From the NCBI GenBank assembly GCA_002083595.1, contig MSXT01000031.1, positions 1 through 18,201 on the forward strand: a stretch of DNA of 18,201 nt, read 5' to 3'. The translations under genes and the position numbers were made by a program. This document shows positions 1 through 5,946 of the stretch, in pieces; the stretch's first letter is position 1; each line of letters starts with the position of its first letter. Under the pieces are notes generated by a model. The model saw nothing but the letters and a program-made list of their open reading frames with translations, was not told the origin of the DNA and did no database searches. Source of the stretch: Proteobacteria bacterium ST_bin16. Its GTDB lineage: Bacteria; Pseudomonadota; Gammaproteobacteria; Burkholderiales; Nitrosomonadaceae.

Positions 1-881
1 AAGCATTGGCGCGCAAAATCAGTCATGACATGGGTTTTAATATTGAGCAGGGACGTATCGATGTGTCGGTGCATCCGTTCTGCGGCGGCAGTCATCCGAC
101 CGATGTACGCATTACCACGCGCTACAAAGACAGCAATTTTGTCGAATCGTTGTATTCGGTGATCCATGAAACCGGCCATGCGCTCTATGAACAGGGGCGC
201 CCGCATGAACTCGGCGATTTGCCGGTTACGGAATCATTGACGATGGGTATCCATGAATCCCAGTCGTTGTTCTGGGAACGCATGATCGCGCAAAGTAAAC
301 CATTTTGCGCGCATTATTTTGAAACAATCCGCGCGGAGTTTCCTGAAAACCTGCAGGCCGTGACTGTGGATTCTTTTTATCGGGCGATCAATACGTGCAA
401 GCCCGATTTTATCCGGGTGGAAGCGGATGAGGTGACGTATCCACTGCATGTTATTTTGCGCTATGAAATCGAGAAAGGGCTGTTTGATGGGGCGATGCGC
501 GTCGATGATTTGCCTGAAATCTGGAATGAATTGATGCAAAAATACTTGGGAATCAAGCCGCCGACCGATACGTTGGGAGTATTGCAGGATTCACACTGGA
601 GCGGCGGGGCGTTCGGGTACTTTCCTTCGTACACGCTGGGTGCGATGTATGCGTGTCAGTTTTATAACACATTACTGCGCGAGCAACCGGGTACCGGACA
701 AAATATCGCTACAGGAAATTTTGTGCCCATTAAAAATTGGTTAAACGAAAAAATCCATCGTCAGGGTAAGCTATACACACCGCAACAGTTGGTTGAACGC
801 GTTACCGGCGAACCGCTGAATCCGGATTATTTCGTCGAGTATCTAAAAAACAAGTACAGTGAAATTTATCGGTTAGGCTGA
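1..881 (+). CDS. M32 family carboxypeptidase (carboxypeptidase Taq type), 3' part only
   Basis: This is the C-terminal ~292 residues of a thermostable-carboxypeptidase-like (M32) zinc metallocarboxypeptidase, which removes C-terminal amino acids from peptides in the cytoplasm. The reading frame is open to the left edge, so the start lies outside the window; a TTG at 6 is not taken as the start because M32 enzymes are about 500 aa. Visible motifs: the zinc site HETGH at nt 165-179, the downstream HESQS whose Glu lies 30 residues after the first zinc His as expected for the third ligand, then IRVEADE, and a LGVLQDSHWSGG segment near nt 574-609. All are hallmarks of M32. It ends with TGA at 879-881, converging on the next gene with 13 bp between. 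There is no sign of truncation other than the window edge. Family assignment is very secure; physiological substrate unknown. Confidence 0.93.
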   Translation, partial: ALARKISHDMGFNIEQGRIDVSVHPFCGGSHPTDVRITTRYKDSNFVESLYSVIHETGHALYEQGRPHELGDLPVTESLTMGIHESQSLFWERMIAQSKPFCAHYFETIRAEFPENLQAVTVDSFYRAINTCKPDFIRVEADEVTYPLHVILRYEIEKGLFDGAMRVDDLPEIWNELMQKYLGIKPPTDTLGVLQDSHWSGGAFGYFPSYTLGAMYACQFYNTLLREQPGTGQNIATGNFVPIKNWLNEKIHRQGKLYTPQQLVERVTGEPLNPDYFVEYLKNKYSEIYRLG

Positions 882-894
882 ATGTGTACCGGAT

Positions 895-1722
895 TTATAC
901 TTGCCGGCGGCCTTGATTGCTCTCGATCCACTTTTTGACGCGATTGGCGTCGCCGATACGGGTGTTTTTGCCCCAGGAATTGAGCAACACGATGACCATC
1001 GGTTGCCCGGAAATTTTCGCTTGCATCACCAAACAGCGTCCGGCTTCGCTCAGATAGCCGGTTTTAGAAACATTGATGTCCCAGCCTTGATTGCGTACCA
1101 GACTGTTAGAGTTGACATACTGCAATTGACCGCGTTTGTTTCCAGGTGATACGGAATGTTGCGATGTGGTGGAGAATTCACGAATAGCGGCGTAATTATT
1201 TGAGGCTGCAACCATTTTAGCCAGATCGCGTGCGGTTGCAACATTGCCGCTATTTAAGCCGGTAGAATCGATAAATCGGGAGTTGTTCATGCCCAATTTC
1301 TTGGCTTTGGCATTCATAGCACTTACAAATGCTTTGGCACCACCTGGATAAGTGCGGCCAAGTGCCGCCGCGGCGCGATTTTCGGATGACATCAATGCCA
1401 ATCGTAACAGCTCTTGGCGTGAATAAGTGCTGCCAACGGGCAAACGTGACGATGAGTGTTTTAACTTATCGACATCGGCGTTCGTGATCGTGATTTTTTC
1501 ATGCGGCGACAGACGCGCATCAAGGGTAACCATTGCAGTCATCAACTTAGTAATGGAAGCGATGGGCATTACCTTGTCGGCATTTTTATCGTAGATAACA
1601 CGATCATTTTTCGCATTAAATACGAGTGCAGCTTGAGATTTGATATCCGGATTATTTTTTTGCGCTGAAGCATTGCTGGTTAAAAAAGACAAAACACAAA
1701 TTAAAAAAATTCCCCATTTCAT
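895..1722 (-). CDS. pbpG: PBP7-like D-alanyl-D-alanine endopeptidase (peptidase S11)
   Basis: A periplasmic penicillin-binding protein of the low-molecular-mass S11 class that trims or cuts peptidoglycan peptide cross-links. The 275-aa product starts with a signal peptide (hydrophobic residues 4-14, likely cleavage after ASA at residue 20). The three active-site motifs are all present: SITK (S56 nucleophile, K59), SEN (113-115) and KTG (220-222). There is no obvious C-terminal amphipathic anchor and the length is near 300 aa, which fits PBP7/PbpG better than DacA/DacC (about 400 aa). The ATG at 1720-1722 has a GGAGA Shine-Dalgarno 8 nt upstream (1731-1735). A possible sigma70 promoter lies just upstream. 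The symbol is by family resemblance; a generic DD-carboxypeptidase role cannot be excluded. Confidence 0.87.
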   Translation of the reverse strand: MKWGIFLICVLSFLTSNASAQKNNPDIKSQAALVFNAKNDRVIYDKNADKVMPIASITKLMTAMVTLDARLSPHEKITITNADVDKLKHSSSRLPVGSTYSRQELLRLALMSSENRAAAALGRTYPGGAKAFVSAMNAKAKKLGMNNSRFIDSTGLNSGNVATARDLAKMVAASNNYAAIREFSTTSQHSVSPGNKRGQLQYVNSNSLVRNQGWDINVSKTGYLSEAGRCLVMQAKISGQPMVIVLLNSWGKNTRIGDANRVKKWIESNQGRRQV

Positions 1723-1772
1723 TCTTTTTCTCTCCGATTGATAAAAATTACAGGTTCTTATGAATTCATCGA

Positions 1773-1801
1773 AATATTTTTATGAACGAGGATAGTGCCA
1801 A
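1773..1801 (-). promoter_or_regulatory. Candidate sigma70 promoter for the PBP7-like gene
   Basis: On the minus strand TTGGCA (1796-1801, 5 of 6 to the -35 consensus) is followed after 17 nt by AATATT (1773-1778, 4 of 6 to the -10 consensus). This would start RNA near 1765 and give a leader of about 43 nt before the ATG. A 10-bp palindrome ATGAATTCAT (1760-1769) overlaps the predicted start and could be an operator. The -35 area also contains TGGCAC, but the GC expected for a sigma54 -12 element is GT here, so sigma70 is preferred. Confidence 0.35.
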
Positions 1802-1858
1802 TTCAATTTAGTGTTTTTTTGTATGCTTCGCGCCAAATTTTACTATATCTTGATCTAT

Positions 1859-1872
1859 ATTTTTATAAAAAT
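1859..1872. repeat. Perfect 14-bp palindrome
   Basis: ATTTTTATAAAAAT reads the same on both strands. It abuts and overlaps by one base the 12-bp-arm inverted repeat that follows. Being pure A/T, it could arise by chance in such AT-rich DNA, but its position next to a second long perfect repeat is notable. Confidence 0.7.
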
Positions 1873-1898
1873 TTGCAAATAAATTCTTTATTTGCAAA
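1872..1898. repeat. Perfect inverted repeat, 12-bp arms, 3-nt loop
   Basis: Left arm TTTGCAAATAAA (1872-1883), spacer TTC (1884-1886), right arm TTTATTTGCAAA (1887-1898), exact complements. On the minus strand it is followed directly by T-rich sequence (TTTTT then ATAAAAAT), so it could act as a weak rho-independent terminator about 310 bp downstream of the small exported-protein gene. It could equally be a protein-binding operator. Its G/C content is low, so hairpin stability is modest. Confidence 0.75.
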
Positions 1899-1946
1899 AA
1901 GTTAAGAGATTCTAGTGGTAATGAAGTTGCAGAATTCTGAATAACA

Positions 1947-1975
1947 TAATGATATTAAATAACTTAATGTCATTA
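1947..1975. repeat. Inverted repeat, 12-bp arms with one G-T pair, 5-nt loop
   Basis: TAATGA, T, ATTAA (1947-1958) pairs with TTAAT, G, TCATTA (1964-1975) around an ATAAC loop. All pairs are Watson-Crick except one T-G. It is 48 bp from the preceding inverted repeat and has no T-run on either side, so a terminator is unlikely. Confidence 0.65.
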
Positions 1976-2207
1976 GCAATTGAGAGCCAGAATGTGTGAT
2001 ATTACAGACTATCTATGGGTTAGTGCGTGCTGTTGAGGTTTGAGCATAAAGCAGAAAGGCATTTTATTTCCAGGGGAAATGATAGGCCAAGTCGACATTT
2101 GCTGAATATTTTTCTCAATTCAATCTATTTCTATATCGAATGTAGCAAAAATCAGCCTGTTTATCTAACTTGACCTATTCGCCAGCTGCTAGAAAACTGA
2201 CTTATTA

Positions 2208-2435
2208 TTACTTACCAAAATTTGGTTGTTTGATTTTAGCGGGACAGGTAATCATTTCACCGTCGGTGCGATCTCTGGTCTTTTCGCCGTCTTTTTTACC
2301 TTCGCAAGCCATTTTATTCAGAATATCTTGAGCAGCCATTGGTGGCATTTTTGATTCCTTGTTTCCACTTGCCATGGTGACAGAAGAACCCATCAAAAAA
2401 ACCAAACCAACTGCAGCGATAAGAAATTTGTTCAT
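2208..2435 (-). CDS. Small exported protein of unknown function (75 aa)
   Basis: I do not recognise a family. The product has a clear signal peptide: MNK followed by a hydrophobic stretch (4-15) and likely cleavage after the MA at 21-22. That leaves a mature part of about 50 highly charged residues, rich in Lys, Asp and Glu, with exactly two cysteines (44 and 64) that could form one disulfide in the periplasm. The start is supported by a strong AGGAG ribosome site about 8 nt before the ATG (2433-2435). The gene has 201 bp of free DNA upstream and 485 bp downstream, so it is probably transcribed alone. The good ribosome site, signal peptide and lysine-rich mature part support a real gene. No function is proposed. 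Confidence 0.72.
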   Translation of the reverse strand: MNKFLIAAVGLVFLMGSSVTMASGNKESKMPPMAAQDILNKMACEGKKDGEKTRDRTDGEMITCPAKIKQPNFGK

Positions 2436-2636
2436 TTTCCACTCCTATATTAATGTTATGAAGGAAGCCAATTTTAATATACCTGACTTACCAACCATGA
2501 ATTTATCACAATCATAACTGTCAGGCCATTTCTTTTTAAAATCTTGCGTATTTGAAGAGGCGAATTTTTACGTTAGCTGTAGTTGATCAGGCCAAAATTC
2601 AGCGGCATGTAAAAAATCTGCGTTTTTCTTGCAGCG

Positions 2637-3005
2637 CTAAATCAAAAGAGCCGCAGCGACACGACGCCCTTCTTCAACCAGAATATTATAAGTCCGGCAA
2701 CAAGCTTTTGTATCCATTATCTCAATCCCAATTCCCAATTTTGTCAGTTGACTGAGCAATGTGTGACTGGGGAATTTATGCTGAATGCCGGTACCGAGGA
2801 GAATGATTTCGGGTGAATGCGGCAGCAAGCTTTCAAAATGTTGAACCTGAAGCTCTTGAACGGATCGTACAGGCCAGTCCTCAATCAAATGATCAGGCAA
2901 CACGATCAAGCTCTTTTCGTAGCGCGTTTGATTAATCAATACATATCCTTCACCATAACCCGTGAAAATATATTGCTGTGCGAAATTTGCCAGATGGAGC
3001 TTCAC
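2637..3005 (-). CDS. Mth938-like domain protein (DUF498/DUF598)
   Basis: A 122-aa cytoplasmic protein of the Mth938-like fold. The family includes mitochondrial NDUFAF3 (a respiratory complex I assembly factor) and many bacterial proteins of uncertain role. Family signs: the central EIILLGTG turn (about 65-72), a PSH segment, and a conserved C-terminal block with MDT, CRTYN and EGRRVAAALL. The start is a GTG at 3003-3005, preceded at 8 nt by GAGGAAA, which decides the start. It is 84 bp downstream of the acyl carrier protein gene on the same strand and may be co-transcribed. Family assignment is firm; function is unknown in bacteria, and linkage to the acyl carrier protein suggests no clear pathway. 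Confidence 0.87.
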   Translation of the reverse strand: MKLHLANFAQQYIFTGYGEGYVLINQTRYEKSLIVLPDHLIEDWPVRSVQELQVQHFESLLPHSPEIILLGTGIQHKFPSHTLLSQLTKLGIGIEIMDTKACCRTYNILVEEGRRVAAALLI

Positions 3006-3040
3006 TGATCTGTTTCCTCGTTGTTTGCGAATCTATCGTG

Positions 3041-3077
3041 AGCGATTATGCATGATTCCGATCAAAAAACAATCGCT
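3041..3077. repeat. 7-bp inverted repeat between the acyl carrier protein and DUF498 genes
   Basis: AGCGATT (3041-3047) and AATCGCT (3071-3077) are exact complements around a 23-nt loop. The loop is long and there is no terminal T-run, so evidence for a functional hairpin is weak. It is recorded because it occupies most of this short gap. Confidence 0.3.
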
Positions 3078-3089
3078 GCCACAAAAGTT

Positions 3090-3368
3090 TTACCCGGGTT
3101 GTTTGTCATGATCTGCTATTTTTTGTTCTACAAAATCAACTAAGGTACCGAGTGTCGCAAATGTTTTCGCACTGATCTCATCATCTTTTATTGCGATGGA
3201 GAATTTTTTTTCCAGAGCCAGAATGATCGTTACAACTGCGACGGAGTCGAGTTCAGGAATATTGCCGAGTAAAATTGTGTTTGGTTCTATTGCATTGATC
3301 CGGTTACCCAATCCCAAGGTATCAGCCAGAATCTTTTTTATTTCAGTGGTATGGCTTGTGTTTGTCAC
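3090..3368 (-). CDS. Stand-alone acyl carrier protein
   Basis: A 92-aa acyl carrier protein. The attachment serine for 4'-phosphopantetheine is S42 in PELDSVAVV, matching the DSL motif at the start of helix II, and is followed by a LALEKKFSI helix and the DDEI segment typical of ACPs. It carries acyl or aminoacyl chains as thioesters in the cytoplasm. The sequence around the serine (IPELDSVAVV) resembles the accessory ACPs found in exopolysaccharide/exosortase loci of betaproteobacteria more than housekeeping AcpP, which usually has GADSLD; that is recall-based inference. The only available start is TTG (3366-3368): an in-frame TAA lies five codons upstream, no ATG or GTG precedes the ACP core, and no Shine-Dalgarno is seen. 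No fatty-acid or polyketide genes are adjacent. Confidence 0.85.
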   Translation of the reverse strand: MTNTSHTTEIKKILADTLGLGNRINAIEPNTILLGNIPELDSVAVVTIILALEKKFSIAIKDDEISAKTFATLGTLVDFVEQKIADHDKQPG

Positions 3369-3449
3369 AATGAGGCGTTTGATTATTATCAGTATTAAAG
3401 AAATCTAGCGCGTATTATAAAGCTGATTGAAGTTTATGATTGCGGGATT

Positions 3450-3484
3450 ACGCAGTGCTTGCAGAAAATTCACAGGGACTGCGT
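3450..3484. repeat. 7-bp inverted repeat downstream of flgA
   Basis: ACGCAGT (3450-3456) and ACTGCGT (3478-3484) are exact complements with a 21-nt loop, 28 bp past the flgA stop. On the minus strand no T-run follows, so this is not a standard intrinsic terminator, though it could stabilise the flgA mRNA end. Confidence 0.3.
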
Positions 3485-3511
3485 GCGTGAAAGGTGAAAA
3501 CGCTCAGTATG

Positions 3512-4222
3512 TTACGGCTGAATTTCCACGATTGAATTTGCACGTGCAAGTCCGCTGAGGATTCGGCCTGATTTATTACGAACCTGAATGACTTGTCCTT
3601 CCGCTGCGTTGGCCAACGCCTGACCTTCCGATCGAATACTGAATCCCCGGCCTTGAACCACTAAATTCACAGTCTGACCGCGCATGATTACAAAGGGTGC
3701 CCGCAGCATTTGCGGACGTATCGGTTGACCGGCGGGCAAGTTGGTGGCGGCCACTTTACCAACAATTTGAGCCGCATCAGTGAGTATGCCATCCGGCATC
3801 TGCGTCAGATTGACATTCTGCAGTGCGATATCTTCATAACTCAATGTTTGTCCGGTTGATACGGGGCGAGCGATATGTAAAACATCCGCCATGACATTGA
3901 TCTCAGTCTGCACATAAATAGTCCACGCTGCGAATTCACTGTCACAACGAACGCCAATAGAGGTTTTTCCCCATAAACGTCCGCCTGCCGGAACAAAAGG
4001 CTCTAATTGAGGACACTTGGGCAATGTTAAATGCTTGTCAATTTGACCGACATTGATCAGCACCAATCCTGGCAGTGAAGCCGTATTGCTGTAGAGAAAA
4101 TTCTCAATGGCGTTTTTAATCAGAGGAATTTCTTGATGCGCCACTGTAGCGTTGTGCTGTGAGGCCAGCGCAGAAGAAGCAAGCACTGGTAAACAGAGTA
4201 TCGTCATTAAGCAACGTATCAT
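3512..4222 (-). CDS. flgA: FlgA, flagellar P-ring assembly chaperone
   Basis: A periplasmic chaperone that helps FlgI subunits assemble into the P ring around the flagellar rod. The 236-aa protein begins with a signal peptide (hydrophobic 4-18, cleavage likely after SALA at residue 20). The C-terminal two thirds hold the SAF-like domain with features typical of FlgA: ARPVSTGQTLSYEDI, NLPAGQPIRPQMLR, RGQTVNLVVQGRGFSI, and a final IQVRNKSGRI segment. Two cysteines near residues 69 and 94 could form the N-domain disulfide. Length is near the family norm (about 220-240). It is transcribed away from flgB across a 213-bp gap, the usual divergent arrangement. Start ATG 4220-4222 has a weak GTGAG upstream. 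flgM and flgN, which often follow flgA, are absent here. Confidence 0.95.
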   Translation of the reverse strand: MIRCLMTILCLPVLASSALASQHNATVAHQEIPLIKNAIENFLYSNTASLPGLVLINVGQIDKHLTLPKCPQLEPFVPAGGRLWGKTSIGVRCDSEFAAWTIYVQTEINVMADVLHIARPVSTGQTLSYEDIALQNVNLTQMPDGILTDAAQIVGKVAATNLPAGQPIRPQMLRAPFVIMRGQTVNLVVQGRGFSIRSEGQALANAAEGQVIQVRNKSGRILSGLARANSIVEIQP

Positions 4223-4244
4223 AGATTGATCTCACTATTCATTT

Positions 4245-4269
4245 TTGCCGTATCCGGCAATTATTGCCG
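4245..4269. repeat. Two overlapping palindromes in the flgA-flgB gap
   Basis: TTGCCG (4245-4250), TATC, CGGCAA (4255-4260) is a perfect 6-bp hairpin. The same CGGCAA is also the left half of a perfect 15-bp palindrome, CGGCAATTATTGCCG (4255-4269). The middle segment can therefore pair with either neighbour. It lies 23-47 bp upstream of the flgA start codon and about 110 bp upstream of the flgB promoter candidate. It may be an operator for a dimeric regulator or alternative structures in the flgA leader. Confidence 0.65.
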
Positions 4270-4375
4270 CTACTAGACGCTATATTAAATGAGCATGAAA
4301 AAATCCAAGTGCAAAGATAGCACCGCTTTCATGTCTTATTTGCGGATTGGTTGATTAACTTGTGCATATATTATT

Positions 4376-4393
4376 GCTGGCATGCTAAATGCT
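4376..4393 (+). promoter_or_regulatory. Candidate sigma54 promoter for the flgB operon
   Basis: CTGGCA at 4377-4382 and ATGC at 4389-4392 place GG (4379-4380) and GC (4391-4392) exactly 10 nt apart, the strict spacing of the -24/-12 element (TGGCAC, N5, TTGC). Five of six bases of the -24 box and three of four of the -12 box match. Predicted RNA start is near 4404, 32 nt before the flgB ATG. The tandem heptamer ATGCTAA (4382-4388, 4389-4395) contributes to the match. No competing sigma70 or sigma28 promoter of similar quality was found in the gap. Sigma54 control of flgB is known in several other proteobacteria, but many betaproteobacteria use FlhDC instead, so this needs testing. Confidence 0.45.
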
Positions 4394-4435
4394 AATAGAT
4401 GAATAGAAAATAATTTCAATCAGGTGGTAGAGACG

Positions 4436-4846
4436 ATGATTAACAAACTTGATAAAAAATTAAATTATCACCACAACGCCCTCAGTCTGCGAGTGGGAAG
4501 GCAAGAGTTACTTTCCAGCAATGTGGCTAATGCCGATACACCAAATTTTAAGGCGAAGGATATCGATTTTGCCAGCATGCTTCAGGAAAGACTGTCATCG
4601 ACGCCTAGTCTGAAAAGGGTAACCATGAATACGACATCATCAATGCATATTAATTCTGCTGCATCTGGAATATTCGGCGATAGCGTTTTATACCGGGTTC
4701 CTTTGCAACCCAGTGCGGATGGAAACACGGTGGATATGGATATGGAACGGACTCGATTTGCTGATAATGCCATTAAATATGATGCCAGTATTACATTTAT
4801 TAACGATAAATTTACAGACTTAAGATTGGCAATGACGGAGAGATAG
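4436..4846 (+). CDS. flgB: FlgB, flagellar proximal rod protein
   Basis: One of the proximal rod subunits that links the MS ring to the drive shaft, exported by the flagellar type III system. The N-terminus carries the rod/hook family signature (ELLSSNVANADTPNFKAKDIDF), and the C-terminus has the alpha-helical segment pairing with it (ending LRLAMTER). The 136 aa match the usual FlgB length (about 135). ATG at 4436 is chosen over the in-frame GTG at 4424 because AGGTGG (4422-4427) is a ribosome site 8 nt before the ATG and overlaps the GTG, and because FlgB proteins normally begin close to this Met. First gene of the operon; 3 bp separate it from flgC. Confidence 0.95.
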   Translation: MINKLDKKLNYHHNALSLRVGRQELLSSNVANADTPNFKAKDIDFASMLQERLSSTPSLKRVTMNTTSSMHINSAASGIFGDSVLYRVPLQPSADGNTVDMDMERTRFADNAIKYDASITFINDKFTDLRLAMTER

Positions 4847-4849
4847 AAA

Positions 4850-5254
4850 ATGTCACTATTTAATGTATTTGGTATCGCAAGTTCAGCCATGTCCGCACAA
4901 TCGCAGCGTTTGAATGTGGTTGCCAGTAATCTTTCCAATGCCGACAGTGTAACCAGTTCGACCGGTGAACCCTATCGTGGCAGACAAGTGGTTTTCAGTA
5001 CTTTGCAAGCGGATGCGAATGGTGCGAGCGGGGTTAAAGTTGCCGGTATCGTTCACGATCCATCGCCCATGCGGCAGTTGTTTGAACCGAAGCATCCGCT
5101 AGCGGATAAAAACGGTTACGTGACGATGCCGAATGTCAATGTTGTCGATGAAATGGTGAATATGATGTCGGCGTCGCGTTCCTATCAGAACAGCGTCGAT
5201 ATGATGAATACCACCAAATCCTTGTTACAAAAAACCCTGACTATTGGTCAATAA
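4850..5254 (+). CDS. flgC: FlgC, flagellar proximal rod protein
   Basis: Proximal rod subunit acting with FlgB and FlgF, secreted by the flagellar export apparatus. The N-terminal rod motif (SAMSAQSQRLNVVASNLSNADS) and the C-terminal NVNVVDEMVNMMSASRSYQNSVDMMNTTKS block (shown here only by its key elements NVNVVDEMVNM and ASRSYQ) are diagnostic of FlgC. The 134-aa length matches the family. The ATG follows the flgB stop by 3 bp; its GGAGAG ribosome site lies inside the end of flgB, suggesting coupled translation. Confidence 0.96.
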   Translation: MSLFNVFGIASSAMSAQSQRLNVVASNLSNADSVTSSTGEPYRGRQVVFSTLQADANGASGVKVAGIVHDPSPMRQLFEPKHPLADKNGYVTMPNVNVVDEMVNMMSASRSYQNSVDMMNTTKSLLQKTLTIGQ

Positions 5255-5265
5255 AGGAGCGTGTA

Positions 5266-5934
5266 ATGGATGCAGTTCAGCAAGCAAGTTCACAAACAGC
5301 CGCAACGGGTGCAACTACTGGCATTAATAGTAAAAAGGATGCTGAAAACCCGCAGGACCGGTTTTTAAAGCTTTTAGTCACGCAAATGAAAAATCAAGAC
5401 CCGCTAAAGCCGCTGGACAACGCCGAGGTTACCAGTCAATTGGCGCAAATCAGTACGGTATCGGGTATTGATAAGCTCAATTCGACGCTGCAGCAATTGG
5501 TTACCAGTGCTGAAGATAACCGCTCTGTTGAAGCGCTGGGACTGATCGGACATAAAGCATTCGTCCCTGGGACATCGATCAAGCTGAATGGGGATGGCGC
5601 TATTGCAGGCATTGAATTGGCGCAGCCCGTCGATCAGCTAAAAGTCACCATACTGGATGGTGCCGGAATTGCCATTCGCACAATGGAGCTTGGCGCGCAA
5701 CCGACAGGACTCAGCACGATCGCGTGGGACGGTAAGACTGATAGTGGAACTCAGGCGGTGGACGGAGACTATACCTTTGCGGTAAGCGCGAAACAAGGTG
5801 GTAATGACATTAAAGTCGATACCCTCTCATTTGGTAAGGTAAACAGTGTAATGCCTGGGGAGGGTGGCGCGAACCTGGATATGGGAGATAAACTGGGATT
5901 AGTTGGTTTGTCTGACATTAAACAGGTGTTTTGA
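5266..5934 (+). CDS. flgD: FlgD, hook-capping protein
   Basis: Forms the temporary cap under which FlgE polymerises into the hook; later replaced by FlgK. The conserved N-terminal region (FLKLLVTQMKNQDPLKP, residues 33-49, then NAEVTSQLAQISTVSGIDKLN) identifies FlgD. The C-terminal half contains the FlgD Ig-like/tudor segment with the WDGKTDSGTQ turn typical of this domain. The 222-aa length is normal. A strong AAAGGAG ribosome site precedes the ATG. Gaps of 11 bp to flgC and 12 bp to flgE indicate co-transcription. Confidence 0.95.
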   Translation: MDAVQQASSQTAATGATTGINSKKDAENPQDRFLKLLVTQMKNQDPLKPLDNAEVTSQLAQISTVSGIDKLNSTLQQLVTSAEDNRSVEALGLIGHKAFVPGTSIKLNGDGAIAGIELAQPVDQLKVTILDGAGIAIRTMELGAQPTGLSTIAWDGKTDSGTQAVDGDYTFAVSAKQGGNDIKVDTLSFGKVNSVMPGEGGANLDMGDKLGLVGLSDIKQVF

Positions 5935-5946
5935 TAGGAGATTATT

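Larger units (their letters stand above)
1723..2207. other. 485-bp AT-rich intergenic region with several palindromes, no gene seen
   Basis: No reading frame with a start, ribosome site and plausible protein is visible on either strand. The stretch holds the pbpG leader and putative promoter on its left. In the middle is a cluster of long AT-rich inverted repeats (1859-1872, 1872-1898, 1947-1975). On the right is a smaller hairpin, ATTTCC (2066-2071), AGG loop, GGAAAT (2075-2080). It could hold operators, a weak terminator for the minus-strand gene ending at 2208, or a small RNA. None is demonstrated. Confidence 0.6.

Noticed and set aside
1784..1801. Sigma54 promoter for the PBP7-like gene (TGGCAC on the minus strand)
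   Set aside because: The -24 box is perfect, but the -12 position reads GT rather than the near-invariant GC.
2552..2755. Plus-strand frame of 67 codons overlapping the DUF498 gene
   Set aside because: Starts with TTG, has no ribosome site, low-complexity unremarkable protein, and runs antisense to the end of a well-supported gene.
4223..4300. Sigma28-like promoter for flgA (GCCGGATA on the minus strand)
   Set aside because: Only 5 of 8 in the -10 and about 4 of 8 in the -35; the apparent match comes from the CGGCAA palindromes.
4270..4375. FlhDC box (CGCTATATT near 4279) upstream of flgB
   Set aside because: Only one imperfect half-site, without a properly spaced partner.
4424..4435. GTG start for flgB, four codons upstream
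   Set aside because: The GTG lies within the AGGTGG ribosome site that is correctly spaced for the ATG at 4436, and FlgB proteins start near that Met.
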